Translations under genes and position numbers: made by a program
Notes under the pieces: model-generated
What the model was told of the DNA's origin: nothing
Seen by the model: the letters and a program-made list of their open reading frames with translations, nothing else
The model's database searches: none
Assembly: GCA_027886185.1 (NCBI GenBank)
Contig: WOAB01000593.1
Location: 1,823,001-1,887,000 of the forward strand
DNA: 64,000 nucleotides
DNA from: Rheum nobile
Lineage: Eukaryota; Streptophyta; Magnoliopsida; Caryophyllales; Polygonaceae
Reading direction: 5' to 3'
Shown here: positions 33,424-46,016 of the stretch, in pieces
Position numbering within the stretch: position 1 is the first letter of the stretch
Layout: each line of letters starts with the position of its first letter

Positions 33424-35106
33424 ATGTCGTCCTCCAGCGGAGATGATGTACCTGGGTTTGATTCCATTAATGAAGACGATGTACGAGTACGTATTTTAAA
33501 TATAGTCTATTAAGTATTATTATATAATTGTGTTAGTACATTGTGTTAGTGTAAACATTATGTTAATTATATATTTAGGGTTAATAAATTCCAATTTTGA
33601 TCTTTGTAATGTAATAATATATGATGATTTTAATGATTGAGTGGTATTTATGTAATTTCAATGTGTTAATTCAAAGTTCGATGTTAGTGTAGAACATTAT
33701 GTTAGTGTTATATTTATTAATAAATTCCAATATTGATCTTAGTAATGTGTTATCTTATGATGATGTTGATGATAGAGTGATATTTATGTAATGTCCTAAT
33801 TTATATATATTTGTCAAATTAATAGGATTAATCTAGTGATAACGATTTTGAATTAGCCTATTATTCTTGTCACTTTACTAGTGATAAAGAATGGAGTAAT
33901 AGAGACACTATGATTTATTGGGTTCGTTCGATGGTCAAAGGATGAACATGTTTATCTTCAAAAAAAAAACCATGGGATCGTAAGGCCATATTATTGTGTG
34001 AGAAGTCTAGAACTTACAGACCGGTGAAGAAGAAAGTGATCGAAGGTTCCGAGGTAGATCATAGGTCAAATGGATATCGAGGACAAAGAAGTCTGAATGA
34101 CCGTTTGAGTTGCACGAGTTATTATCAAAAGGAAGCCCTAGACAAGTGGGTAAGTGGAAATTAACAGTCATTCGTGGATCACACAATCATGATATTCCAG
34201 CTTGCTTACTTGGTCATCCATTTGCTCGACGATGTATTGAAGACCAACGTTAGCAAGTGAAGCTTTTGTCTTCCACCGGCACAAAGCCGGAGAATATTAT
34301 TTTTTTTATTTCTAGATGAGGATCCATAGTGTATGACATCAAGGAGTCAAGTATACCATTGCAAGGCTAGGAAAATGAAGAAATTCAAGGGAAAACTAAT
34401 GGTACCGTGATACACGTTGGGATATTTTTGGAAGAACGTATATTATGCGGACGTCGAACGGGTGGATCTGATAGATGTTGTGAGTGACCTTTTTGTTAGT
34501 CACCCTATATAACGATAGGCATTTGCTGGGTTTGTTCCCTCACGTCATCATCATGGATATTATCTACAAGACCAACATGTAAACTTTTGTTGTTAATTAA
34601 TTCAGTTTCAAAATTACCCATAAAATGTATAATTGCATATTGATTTACTTTTGTACAATTATAGATACGATATGCCTTTGTTGGAGATGTTGGATTCAGT
34701 TGCAGCAAGCTTACATTATAGATTGCGATCATATTCATGGAAAGAGAGACAACCTAGCACTACGAATGGGCCTTACGACATTTGGAGCATTTGCTTGGGA
34801 AAAATAAATCTAAGGCTATCGTGTCAGATCAAGAGTTGGCTATAGTTAAAGCTCTCGAACTTATCTTTTGAATGTGAACCATTTATTGTGTAGGGTGCAT
34901 GTCAACCGCAATGTTGAAGCATATGTTACATGTAAGGTTGATAATATTCAGCATTTTGCGTGTAATATTAGGTGGTTGTTGAGGTCATACATAGAGGAAA
35001 TGTACGAGGAACGACTTGCATACTTGTGGGAGAGGTGGAATGGGCTGATGAATTACGTTGAAAACGTATGGCTTACACCGTACAAGGAGAGGCTCGCCAG
35101 TGCATG
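33424..35106 (+). pseudogene. MULE (Mutator-like) transposase, N-terminal and central part
   Basis: The start MSSSSGDDVPGFDS opens at 33424. An intron seems to lie at about 33490-33831. Exon 2 then has DKEWSNRDTMIYWVRS and a basic region, and further on MDIIYKTNM, an intron, and DMPLLEMLDSVAAS, the DDE-region core of MULE transposases. The end carries LLCRVHVNRNVEAYV and VWLTPYKERLASA. Multiple stops and frameshifts show decay. The frame stops exactly at 35106 and resumes at 53082 behind the CRM-like element. The protein would cut and paste the element. Confidence 0.75.
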
Positions 35107-35994
35107 TGATGCGTCCCTATCTCCGAATGCCGGCCAAAGTGTCTGGGCGGAGAGGATCCAGGTCTTGATGTGAGTCATTGGTATCGCCCTTCGAGTGTCT
35201 ACCGTGGAAGCCCTGGCCTAGGGCCTTAATGAATTGCACGAAAGACTTCGAAGAGGGGCACGTGATCGTCGTGGACGCGGGGAAACACAGAGGCGAGACG
35301 CGAGGGGTGTCACGACTCGATACCGGAAGTGGTGGCGGTGGTGATGGATTTAGATCGTGGCCTCAAGACTAGGCGCGATGGAGAGATAGGCTCGAAGGTT
35401 CGAGCGTGGCCGTAGCGTTGGCGGCGGAGGTGAAAGAGATGAGAAGATAGAAGTTTTGGGTGACGTCGGTCTAAGAGAGGAGGCAATGGCACTCAACAAA
35501 CACTTAGATTAAAATTATGACGTAAAGAGTTACAAGAAGCCGAATTGGCTTTATATAAAGGTGTGACACTCGGATGGGCCGAGTCGCGCCTATGGGCTAG
35601 CCCACTCAACAAGAGTGGAGCGCACGCCCGAAATAAAAATTACTAAAACAAGTAACTTACTAAAATAGAAATGCTAAATGTAGAAAGTCTCAAAACAGAA
35701 TGTCAAAATACATCACATGAATCTAAACAAAAAATAGCCTAAGTCTAGCACTTGTGCCTTAGAAGTCTTGGAAATGGCGGAACGGGCGCGGTGGAGCAGG
35801 CACGGATGTGGCACCGGGGCGCGAGTGAGGCGCAAGCCTGGGCTAAGCTTGTAGAGGTTCACCAAGTGTCATGCCAAGTTCAGAAGGCGGAGTGCCCGAC
35901 TGGATGTCATCGGGGACTTGGACAGTAGCGAGGAGCCAAAGTGGAGGCTCGGCCTCGGGCGCGCCTTGGCTAGCAACGAGGCAGGGTCGTATCA
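35107..35994 (-). repeat. 3' LTR of the CRM-like element
   Basis: 888 bp, homologous along its length to 52082-53076 but lacking about 107 bp close to its minus-strand start, where the reading frame for the pol C-terminus lies. A palindromic TTTATATAAAG near 35551 is a TATA candidate. Confidence 0.9.
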
Positions 35995-37205
35995 CCCTCC
36001 CCCACTTGGCTGTGAAGCGTCCCCGCTTCACCCTTATCAAATTCTGGTTCCACGTAGGGCTGTAGGTCAGCGACATTGAAGGTCGCGTGGACACTAAAAT
36101 ATGGAGGCAAGTCTACCTCATAGGCGTTGTCGCCAATGGCCTTGACAACCCGGAATGGGCCATCTCCACGCGGCGAGAGCTTGAATTTCCGTTGGCTAGG
36201 GAAGCGGTCCTTGCGTAGATGAACCCACACCATGTCTCCAGGCGCGAAGATGAGCTTGCGCCGACCCTTGTTGTGTTGGACCTCATATTGGGTGGCTGCT
36301 GCCGTGTGCGGCGGTGAAGCTCCTGGATGTGCTCGGCGCGGTTGGCCGCGGTGATGTGCTCAGTGTCCTTTAGTGGGAATGATGACATGTCTAATCGTGT
36401 CAATGGATTGTGGCCATAGACAACTTCGGATTGGTGTTAGCTTTGTCACCGAGTGCCTGGACCTGTTGTAAGAAAACTCAACAATAGGAAGTAAGTCCTC
36501 CCAACGCCTGGGATTGGCCTTGAGCATGGTTCGGAGGAGGGCCCCTAGTGTTCGGTTCGTGACCTCAGTCTGGCCATCGGTCTAGGGGTGGTAGCTAGTG
36601 GAGAATAGGAGTTTGGTTCCTAGCTTCCACCAGAGTGTCCTCCAAAAGTTTCCCACAAACTTGGTGTCCCTATCACTCACAATTGTCCGAGGCACACCAT
36701 GTAATCTAACCACATGCTCGAAAAACAACTCAGCAATCTCACTGGCACTATGGGTGGTCCTGTAGGCTAAGAAATGTGCCATCTTGGAAAACCTATCCAC
36801 GACCACAAAGATAGAATCCTTACCTCTCTTAGATTGAGGCAACCCGGTGATGAAATCCATGGATACGTCCTCCTAAGGGCCATGGGGAATAGGTAGGGGC
36901 GTGTATAAACCATGGGGGCTAGATCTAGCTTTCCCTCACTGACAACTCACACAACTCTTACAATACCTACGGACCTGTGTAGCCATGTGTGGCCAAAAGA
37001 AATGCTCTCTCAAAGCGGCTAAGGTTGTAGCAATCCCAAAGTGGCCTCGGCCATCATGTGCCTCTTGAATGAGGAGGTGCCTAATGGAAGAGCTAGGGAT
37101 ACACAATCGACCAACCTTATAAAGATACCCCTCATCCACAAAAATATGACTCAAACTCACGACTCTTAAGGCACCTCTCAAAGATAGGCTTGAAAAATGT
37201 ATCAA
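35995..37205 (-). pseudogene. Integrase of the CRM-like element
   Basis: The pieces, 3' to 5' in window order, are: the integrase C-terminal domain (GDGPFRVVKAIGDNAYEVDL), the core at 36582-36860 (MDFITGLPQSKRGKDSIF, VVDRFSKMAHFLAYR, IVSDRDTKFVGNFWRTLW), and the zinc finger (HLLIQEAHDGRGHFG ... CKSCVSCQ) at 36936-37205. The first two Asp of the DDE triad are visible. Stops at about 36580 and 36930 and a frameshift near 36400 break it. The domain ends at the polypurine tract, whose purines are at the same time codons. Confidence 0.85.
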
Positions 37206-37822
37206 CCAAATACAAGTCCTTAATTAAAGCAAAACCATGTACCTTTGTCTGGAGATGAGTAAAGAGGTTATACCTGCGAGAAAGGGCGTCGGTAACCACA
37301 TTCTCCTTCCTTTTTTTTGTGGACCACGACATAGGGGAATGTCTCCATGAACTCCACCCAGCAAGCATGGCGGCGGTTCAATGTCGTTTGGCCCTTAAGG
37401 AAACTCAGTGCCACGTGATCAGAGTGAATCACGAACTCTATAGGCCAGAGGTAGTGTTGCCATGTCTTGAGGACTCAGATCAAGGCATACAACTCCTTGT
37501 CATAGGTGGGGTAGTTCAGCGTGGCCCCGGTGAGCTTCTCACTGAAGAAGGCGATGGGCCTCCTCTCCTGGTGAAGGACACCTCCAATGCCAACATTGGA
37601 AGCATCACACTCAATCTCGAAGTGCTTGGAGAAGTCTGGGAGCTGGAGAAGTGGAGCATGACACAAGGCCTCCTTCAAGGCCTGGAATGCCGCCTCATGC
37701 TTGGCTAGCCATACTACCGTGGCCCCTTTCTTGGTCAACTCGTGGAGGGGCGCGACAATGGAGCTGAAATCCTTGACAAAGCGGCAGTAGAAGTCATCCA
37801 ACATTAGAAAAGATCTCACCAT
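37206..37822 (-). pseudogene. RNase H of the CRM-like element
   Basis: The open stretch 37475-37822 begins in the last residues of the polymerase thumb (DDFYCRFVKDFSSIVAPLHE) and runs into RNase H (HFEIECDASNVGIGGVL, IAFFSEKLTGATLNYPTYD), with the catalytic Asp in CDAS. It is followed, out of frame, by a connection tract (KENVVTDALSRR). The reverse transcriptase that should precede it is missing. Confidence 0.85.
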
Positions 37823-38262
37823 GGGCGCCCAAGCAAGAGATGTGTGGCATCCATCGCAAAGACATCACATAACACAGAGTCACAATATTGACCAATAGAG
37901 AAAGAGATGAGGCACTGTCGAGTGACAGTGTTACCTGAACTAGTCGAGATCCATTGAAGGCCGTAGGGCTGCGGGTGTGGCGTGGTCTCGAGGTGAAAAT
38001 GCTTGACCACCTTCTCGTTGATGATGTTGCAGCAGCTACCGCCATCAATGATGACACTCAGAGAGGCTGTCTTGACCAGGCATCGCATGTGAAAGAGGTT
38101 CTCGCGTTGGTCGACAAGGCTGGCCTCCTTGACGGTGAGGATACGACACGTGACAAGGCTCAACGGCGTCCCGACATGGAGTGCGGCAACCTCACACGCG
38201 TAGGCCTCCTCGGTGTCTTCCTCAAAGCCTTCCTTGATGGTCTCCAATTGGGCCTCATTCTC
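37816..38262 (-). pseudogene. Protease of the CRM-like element
   Basis: On the minus strand the frame has SLSVIIDGGSCCNIINEKVV, with the DGGS active-site variant usual for chromoviral proteases, and ends MDATHLLLGRPW. The gag part that precedes it lies at 49193 and beyond, because Athila is inserted in between. The coding frame passes directly from LLLGRPW to the end of the polymerase thumb. Confidence 0.8.
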
Positions 38263-39548
38263 TGATAGGTGCAATTTAGTGCACCTTAACTAGCGACTAT
38301 TGACACGTTTTAGATGGAGTTTTGGTATAAGAAGAGGCTAAGTCTGTAATCCAGGAGAAGAGTTGAAGAAGTACAGATATGAAGGTTTTACAGCTTAGTG
38401 AAGAAGATAGAGGATTGATGGAGAAGTCTGCTCAAAACTAAAGGAGAAAGCTACCTCACTTGGTAGTACTTGGGAGCAGATGAAGGATGAAGAGGCTGGC
38501 CAGTGCCGCCCCGCGCCACTGCCACCGCGACCCAGCGAAGATCCTCAGAGAAGGGCTCAGAGAAGAAGCCACCGCCTCGCGGTGGGAGTGAAGACCGCGC
38601 GGCTGACGTGTTTTATTATTCCTATTTTAGACATTATTACTTTAGTATATTTTATTTCCTTATTTTGTTTGCTAGGTTAAACTTCTGAGAACCTATTTAA
38701 GATCTTTTTAATAGTTCATAGAAGGAGCCCCTCTCTCTTTTTAACAATACAATTTCTAGGTTTTTGAACAATGGATAGCTAAACACTTTTGTTTCGCTAG
38801 ACAATTGAAGCACTACAATGAATTGGTTGTGAGATTTCTATGCCTTGTTCTATATCTTATTAAGTTGGATTGATTCTCTTGTTTGAACTGTCTATTGATT
38901 TATTTTGATTCTTCTAGCGTAGCTAACTAGGTTTTTCGGCATCTATCATATTGCTAGGATTGCATATAGGGGTTCCGAGTGCATATCTAGTGGCAAACAC
39001 AATTGTGCGTATAGGGGTTCCGAGCGTACAATTGTGTGTGAGAATCAATTGCATGTTAAGTAGGGGAGTGAGTACTTGTACGTCTTTCTACTTGCATGTA
39101 TCCTATATCCTTGTGTGCATTGCTATTGCTGTATTGGTGCTAGAGTACGCTGACAACTATGAGAATCAATTGTACTTTATCATTGGTACCGTAATAAGTC
39201 TATCGACAACTGTGAGAATCAATAGTATTCACGATCAGGGTGTGAACAATAATAAGATAGTAAAAGAATTTGGAAAGATAGTTTTCAGTGATCAACCGAT
39301 TGCATTGTGGTGTGGATATTTGTCTGGTGGAATACTTTCCCTCATTATATTTCATTTCTTGTCAGTAATTACATCTTTGGTTACATTGCGATTGTTCCAA
39401 ACAACCCCCTATTACTTGTTAGTCACACGTTATTGCATACAGATAACCGACTCCCTGTGGGATCGACCCTGACTTACTTACTATACTCTTTAGTAGGTGA
39501 ATTGGGATTATTTTGACAGGAAAACGACACCGGTTTCCGGTCCTGTCA
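38263..39548 (+). repeat. 5' LTR of Athila
   Basis: 1,286 bp, TGATAGGTGC at the start and CCTGTCA at the end, nearly identical to 47903-49192. It includes GC-rich motifs at 38506-38540 and 38570-38590 and several tandem-like words (CGAGTGCATA / CGAGCGTACAATTG; AACTGTGAGAATCAAT) in the second half. Confidence 0.95.
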
Positions 39549-39550
39549 AA

Positions 39551-39570
39551 TTTGGCGCCGTTGCCGGGGA
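39551..39570 (+). other. Primer-binding site of Athila
   Basis: TTTGGCGCCGTTGCCGGGGA follows the 5' LTR by two bases. The sequence matches the 3' end of plant tRNA-Asp as used by Athila. Confidence 0.85.
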
Positions 39571-39685
39571 GTCAACTTTTCTGTTTGTGATTATTTGTGA
39601 TTGACTGCCGTGTGGATCTATCTTATGATCCACACTTTTGCTTCTGATTCACTACTTGTTGAAGTTCATACAGAGACAGGTACGA

Positions 39686-41240
39686 ATGGCGCAGACACTC
39701 CGACAATTGACGGAACCAACCTTGATACAGCAGTCATTGGCTGTAATCATTCCACCCCTTGCTGATGGGGTAACTTTTGAGCTCAGATCAGGAGTAATAC
39801 GGTTACTCCCGAGATTTTATGGACGAAGTGGAGAGGATCCCATTCTTCATTTGAACAAATTCCACAGCATCCTTATGAGCATTAAGCCAGCCGATGTCAC
39901 TGAGGAACAGCTTAAAATGAGAGCCTTCGGGTTCACTCTTAAAGACGAGGCTGAAGACTGGTATTATCATCTGCCTGGAGGGAGCATAGATTCCTGGACT
40001 AAGATGCATAAGGTCTTCCTTGCACGCTATTTTCCAGCTCAGATGGCAAACGCCTTGAAAAGGGAAATCACCAACATCGAACAAGGGGAGGATGAGACCC
40101 TCTATGACTATTGTGAGCGGTTCGAGCGACTCTGCACTAGTTGCCCATTCCATGGTTTTGATAAGAAATCTCTGGTGCTCTATATTTACAACGGGCTGAT
40201 GGACGATGAACGAAGAATGATTGATGCTACATGTGGTGGTAGTATCCTAAATATGACTCCCGATGTCGCCATGACCACACTTCACGATATGGCTGAAGGT
40301 ACAAGGGATTTTAATGAACTCCCAAGGACTAGATTAGTGAGTGCTATTATCTCCAGCGAGTCACATGTATCGCAAGAAATTGCTTCTTTGAAGGAAGTCA
40401 TTGTGGGGATAGGTAAGCAACTGTAGGATACCACTATTGCTGAAGTTCATGCTGCTGAAGGCTACGGGCCTGTTATAACGCAACAACCTTGCTTTGATAA
40501 CCCACCAACTGCTAGCAACCCCTCTTCAACCAAAGCAATGCTCAATGCCCTAACAATGCATTTTACAACGCATGTGAGCGAGACTACGGCTGACATAAAG
40601 AGCATACAGGAGTCCGTGAGCAGCCTAGTCGATGAGGTTGCTGGGTTGAGAAAAGAGTCCAGGAAAGAAACTTCACATGCAGTAACCCTACGGAGTGGCA
40701 AGGAATTACAAGTCGCTCCTACTGCTGAAGAGGACGACAACGCTGAGATCGATATTGCCAATGAGCCATTGTCACCGCCCCGCGGCGATTCTTACCGCGA
40801 CCTGGTGACAACTCCCAGTAATCCTACGCCATCACCACCGCCCCGCGATGATCCACACCGCCCCGCATTGAACTCACCGCCGCGCGGTGAGCGCCCAGAA
40901 CTCGCAGATTTCCCTGACGAGGAGGAGGATCCCTATGTTCGCCCCAACTTTCCTCCCCTTGGATCTGAGAAACCACCTGCCCCATTCCCAGAGGCACTCA
41001 AGGAAAGGAGAGTCATTGATGACAAGGATCTCTTTGACACTTTCAGTAAGTGTGAGGTGAACATCCCACTCCTCAAACTCGTCAAGAGTGTACCAAGGTA
41101 CGCTAAGTTTCTAAAGGAGCTGTGCACTGTAAAAAGAAACCAGAAGCTGAAGGGAAAGGAAAAAGTCAAGGTCAGCGAACGCGTATCTGCTGTATTTCAG
41201 AGGCGCATGCCAAAGAAGTGCGGAGACCCAGGTATGTAGA
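39686..41240 (+). pseudogene. gag of Athila, interrupted
   Basis: An ATG at 39686 begins MAQTLRQLTEP; the region has the retrotransposon gag domain (FTLKDEAEDWYYHLPGGSID, VFLARYFPAQ). TAG at 40424-40426 interrupts it in a place where Gln is likely. The same frame continues through a Pro-rich linker at 40770-40900, whose DNA is made of GC-rich motifs, to the stop at 41237-41239 ahead of the protease. The stretch forms the capsid precursor. Confidence 0.85.
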
Positions 41241-41758
41241 GCATTCCTTGTATTATCGGAGACACTAAATTTGAAAAAGCTATGCTCGACCTTGGTGCCT
41301 CCATTAATGTGCTGCCCTATTCTCTCTATGAATCCCTTGGACTTGGACCTCTGCAGGAAACATGTATTGTAATTCAATTAGCTGATAGGTCTAGTGTCTA
41401 CCCTAGGGGAGTAATAGAAGATGTCCTTGTTATGGTCAATAAATTGATATTCCCTGCAGATTTTTATGTCTTAGATATGGAAACAGATACAAAGGCAACG
41501 CCTATACTGTTAGGTAGGCCATTTTTGAAAACTGCTAAGACCAAACTTGATTTGCAAAGTGGGACACTTTCTATGGAATTTGATGGGGAGAAGGTGGAAT
41601 ATAATATTTATGAAGCCATGAAATACCCCAAGGAAGACCATTCTTTGTGTTCCATTGATGTGATCGATTCTATTGCACAAGATGTATTTGATATTTCTGG
41701 TTCTGACGAGTTGATGTCTATTGTTGAAAATAATTTGGATGCGTCCTATGAGGAATAA
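41241..41758 (+). pseudogene. Protease of Athila
   Basis: The open frame has AMLDLGASINVLPYSLYESL; the active site reads DLGAS, the normal Athila form of the D-T/S-G motif. ATPILLGRPFLKTAKTKLD is the C-terminal glycine-containing motif. A TAA closes it at 41756-41758 before the reverse transcriptase frame, which lies in the same phase. Confidence 0.85.
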
Positions 41759-41773
41759 TCTTTACCCTCTAAC

Positions 41774-43723
41774 ATGCAGGAAGCCATCGCTCAGCTGGAT
41801 ACTCATGGTAAGTATTCTACAGATCCTTTGGGCATTGGCCCCATCTTACTAAGCCCGAGCGAAAGGCTCGTTCCTTCTGTTGAACATGCTCCAGAGATCG
41901 AATTAAAGCCGATGCCGGACCATCTCAAATATGCTTTTCTTGGAGCCAAAGACACTTTGCCAGTCATTGTGTCTAGTACGCTTTCTGCAGATCAAGAAAT
42001 GAAGCTGTTGGACGTGCTCAGGGAGCACAAAACCGCAATTGGATGGACCATTGCAGACATAAAAGGGATAAGCCCCTCCACTTGTATGCATCGGATTCTG
42101 CTCGAGGACGGAGCTAAACCGTCTAGGCAGCCACAGAGAAGGCTGAACCCTCCAATGATGGAAGTGGTAAAGAAAGAGGTGCTTAAACTCCTCAAGGCTG
42201 ATATGATCTTCCCTATTTCGGACAGCCAATGGGTAAGTCCAACCCAGGTTGTCCCTAAGAAAGGAGGAATTACCATAGTGGAGAATCAACACGGAGATTT
42301 AGTTCCCACCAGGACCACCACAGGATGGAGGGTGTGCATTGATTATCGTAAGCTGAATGCGGTAACTCGGAAATACCACTTTCCCCTGCCCTTTATTGAT
42401 CAAATGCTAGAACGCCTTGCTGGGCGGCCCTACTACTATTTTCTCGATGGATATTCAGGATACTTCCAGGTATCCATCGCACCAGAGGACCAAGAGAAAA
42501 CCACTTTTACATGTCCCTTTGGCACTTTTGCATACCGCAGAATGCCATTCGGATTGTGTAACGCACTCGGTACATTTCAACGATGTATGGTTATTATCTT
42601 CTCTGACTATGTTGAGAAATTCATTGAGGTCTTTATGGATGACTTTACGGTACATGGAACTAGCTTTGATTCATGTTTAGACCATTTGGCACTTGTACTT
42701 AAAAGATGTGTTGAAACCAATTTGGTTTTAAATTATGAAAAGTGTCATTTCATGGTGGAATAGGGGATAGTCCTGGGTCATATTGTCTCTGCTAGGGGTA
42801 TTGAGGTCGATAAGGCAAAGATTGATGTAATTCAGTCTCTGCCTTATCCTACTAATGTGCGTGAAGTACGTTCCTTTTTAGGTCATGCAGGTTTCTACCG
42901 AAGATTTATCAAGGATTTCTCAAAAAATTCTTCACCCCTATGCGAGCTCTTGAAGAAGGAAGTGACCTACGTATTCACGGATGAATGCAAGAAAGCATTT
43001 GATTGCCTGAGAGAACGCTTGACAAGTGCACCCATTATTCAGGCACCTGACTGGTCTCGCCCATTTGAGATCATGTGTGACGCCAACGATTATGCAGTTG
43101 GAGCAGTTCTAGGACAGAAAGTGGGACGGGCATCCCACGTGATTCATTATGCCTCCATGACTCTGAATGGAGCCCAGAGGAACTACTCCACCACTGAGAA
43201 AGAAATGCTGGCAGTTGTCTTTGCCTTGGAAAAGTTTAGGCAATACCTCTTGGGAGTCAAGGTGATTATCTACACAGGTCACGCAGCTCTTCGTTACCTG
43301 ATGACGAAGAAAGAAGCAAAGCCAAGATTAATCCGATGGGTTCTCCTTCTCACTGAATTTGATGTGGAAATCCGTGATAAGAAGGGAGCAGAGAACCTCG
43401 TAGCGGATCACCTGAGTAGGCTCGTCCATGAGGAAGATAAACCCGGAGAGCAGAGCCCCATACATGGCACCTTCCCAGATGACGCACTTTGTACACTCGA
43501 GGGCAGCTCAGAGAACACTCACCGCCCCGCGGTCACCACCACCGCGACCCGTCGAGTTGTAGCCAGTATGAAGTTGGAGATACCACCGCTCCGTGGAGAT
43601 GACGGCCGCGACCCGGCGGTTGGATTACTTGAGTACCAGGAAAGCTCACCGCGACCCCCCAGAGACATCACCGCCCCACGGTCACATCTCTGGAATCACA
43701 CTTTGCCCTGGAGATATTTCTGA
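41774..43723 (+). pseudogene. Reverse transcriptase and RNase H of Athila
   Basis: 41774-42763 has WRVCIDYRKLNAVTRKYHFP, FLDGYSGYFQVSIAPEDQEK, FAYRRMPFGLCNALGTFQRC and the catalytic VFMDDFTVHG. A TAG at 42761-42763 interrupts the frame. 42857-43723 continues with the thumb and RNase H (FEIMCDANDYAVGAVLGQ, ASMTLNGAQRNYSTTEKEML, NLVADHLSRLVHE). The frame then runs through a linker rich in GC motifs into a stop, with integrase in the next frame. Catalytic residues are in place. Confidence 0.9.
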
Positions 43724-43725
43724 CT

Positions 43726-45074
43726 CCCCTTTTCATATAGCCATGGATCTCTTCGGAATCCAGTCTTACAGACCATGGTATGCAGACATAGTCAACTATC
43801 TGGTTCGAGAGGAATTTCCCCCAAACTACACCAGAACCCAGAAAGCAAAGGTGCGCAGAGAAGCTCACCACTATGTTTGGGATGATCCCTACCTATGGAA
43901 GCATTGCGTCAATCAGGTAGTCCGCCGATGTCTCCCAGACAATGAGGTACAATCCGTCCTTAACTTCTTTCATTCTGAAGCATGTGGGGGTCATTTTAGA
44001 GCAAATAGGACTGCTAGGAAAGTATTGGAAGCAAGATTTTATTGGCCACACCTCTTTAGGGATGCTTACATTTTTTGTAAATCCTGCGACCGATGCCAAC
44101 GGGTTGGCAACATCACCAGAAGGAATGAAATGCCGCAATCATCATTGATCTTCTGTGAGGTATTTGATGTTTGGGGCATGGATTTTATGGGACCCTTTCC
44201 TAACTCTCATGGGAATCTTTATATATTACTTGCGGTGGACTACGTTTCCAAGTGGGTGGAAGCGAAGGCCACCAGGACTGATGACTCTAAAGTTATGGCA
44301 GGTTTCCTCAAAGAGAACATTTTCTCAAGATTTGGAATACCCAAAGCTTTAATTAGTGACAGGGGAACCCATTTCTACAACAAAACAGTGACTGCCCTGC
44401 TGAAGAAGTATCACGTCACTCAGAGAATCTCCACGGCCTACCATCCTCAGACTAATGGGCAGGCCGAGAACTCCAACAGAGTGATTAAGGCTATACTGGA
44501 GAAGACAGTAGCAGCCAACCGGAGGGATTGGAGCATCAGGCTCAATGATGCGCTGTGGGCATACCGTACAACTTTCAAAACTCCGATAGGGAAGTCTCCG
44601 TTCCGGCTGGTATTTGGAAAAGCTTGTCACCTCCCCGTCGAACTTGAACATAAGGTGTGGTGGGCAATAAAGAAATGCAACTTGCAACTGGATGAAGCAG
44701 GCGAACTCCGCAAGCTACAAATGCAAGAACTGGAGGAATTACGCCTTGACGCCTACGAGAACTCAGTTAACTACAAGGCGAAGACCAAGCAGTGGCATGA
44801 CAAGCATATTTTGCGAAAGTATTTCAAGCCAGGAGATAAAGTTCTTCTATTCCAATCTCGGCTCAAGCTCTTTGCTGGAAAGCTGAAATCCAAGTGGTCA
44901 GGCCCGTATGAAATCGCTGAGGTGCATCCCCATGGAGCCTTAGGCCTGATTAATCCCAAGACCGGCACCACCTTCAAGGTGAACGGCCACAGATGCAAGC
45001 CTTACCACAAGGAGTTCGATCCAAACCAGGATGAGACACTACTCCTCGAACACCCTGACACTGAAGCAGGATGA
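43726..45074 (+). pseudogene. Integrase of Athila, shifted frame
   Basis: Relative to the RNase H frame integrase lies in another frame (the open stretch begins at 43593 inside the linker). It has the zinc finger (FHSEACGGHFRANRTARKV ... CKSCDRCQ), the core (VWGMDFMGPFPNSHGNLYI, SDRGTHFYN, HPQTNGQAENSNRVIKAIL) and a C-terminal tract around FKPGDKVLLFQSRLKLF. The DDE triad is complete. About 440 residues are uninterrupted. Confidence 0.9.
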
Positions 45075-46016
45075 GCCACAACCCACGTCGAGCCAATGAC
45101 GTTAACCAAGGCGCTGTCCGGGAGGCAACCCGGGTTAGTTCTTTTCTCTTCTTTTCCCTAGATTATTTTCATAGTTTATTTTTGCTTTGTTTCGTTCGCT
45201 TGTTACTCACATTTCAAGTACGAAAGTAAATCCGAGAAAAGACGTGGTATTCAGCGTAACCCACCACCCTGCGGCGACTCTCACCGCCCAGCGGTGGAAT
45301 TCACCGCCCCACGGTGGATCTCTGGTATAATTTCTCTACTATATAAAAAAAACAAGAAATAAAGGGCCCCGAAAAAACCTTAAACGGGTGAGTAATATTT
45401 TTATTTCTTGAGTTGGATACGAAGGAATTGACGGTGTCAGTTGAAAACCGCGGCTCGATACCTCCCTTCTTCACTTATTACCCCATTAGCTCTCCCGCCA
45501 AACGCTAATCCCCTTTTTCTTCCCCGTCTCTCTCTCCGCCATGCCCTATTCCACGATCTCCAAAACCTTAGCCCACAACCCTCTCCACCGAAATCGGCCT
45601 TTCCCCTCACCTTGGTAGTGGAAGCCCTTAACCCAACCTTGTTTCTTCTCTACCCAGACCTTCCTTTGTGGCGATTTCTGACCCCCCCCTGTGGTGGTTC
45701 GTAGTTGAAGGGGGGTGACCTTTTGCTTGTTGGTGTGATCAGTACCAAATTGGGTGCTCTTCCGATGGTTTGGTGGTGTTTGAGGAGGAATCGCACAGTG
45801 ACCGCCTCGCGGCGTAGTATCGCCGCCTCGCGCGAGTTAGATTTTTGAATTTGGAGACAAAGGTGAACAGTCGCCGCCTCGCGTCAACATCGCCGCGGCC
45901 CGGCTGCTGTGCTCAGAAATCATCGCCGCCCCGCGGTGACCCTCATAGTCTGTCTTCGGCCGATTGTAAGTGCCCTTTGCCTAGCCTTTTGTCTCAACAA
46001 CTTCAATTCTTACTCA
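45075..46016 (+). other. Non-coding spacer between pol and env-like ORF of Athila
   Basis: It holds no credible ORF. GC-rich motifs recur at 45267-45322 and 45800-45935, alternating with AT-rich stretches. A TATA-like CTATATAAAAAAAACAAG at 45350 could serve a subgenomic promoter for the env-like ORF. Confidence 0.6.

Noticed and set aside
38951..39472. 173-codon ORF in the Athila LTR, also present in the 3' LTR at 48595-49116
   Set aside because: It is open in both LTRs only because they are near identical; it resembles no known protein and covers the U3/R region.
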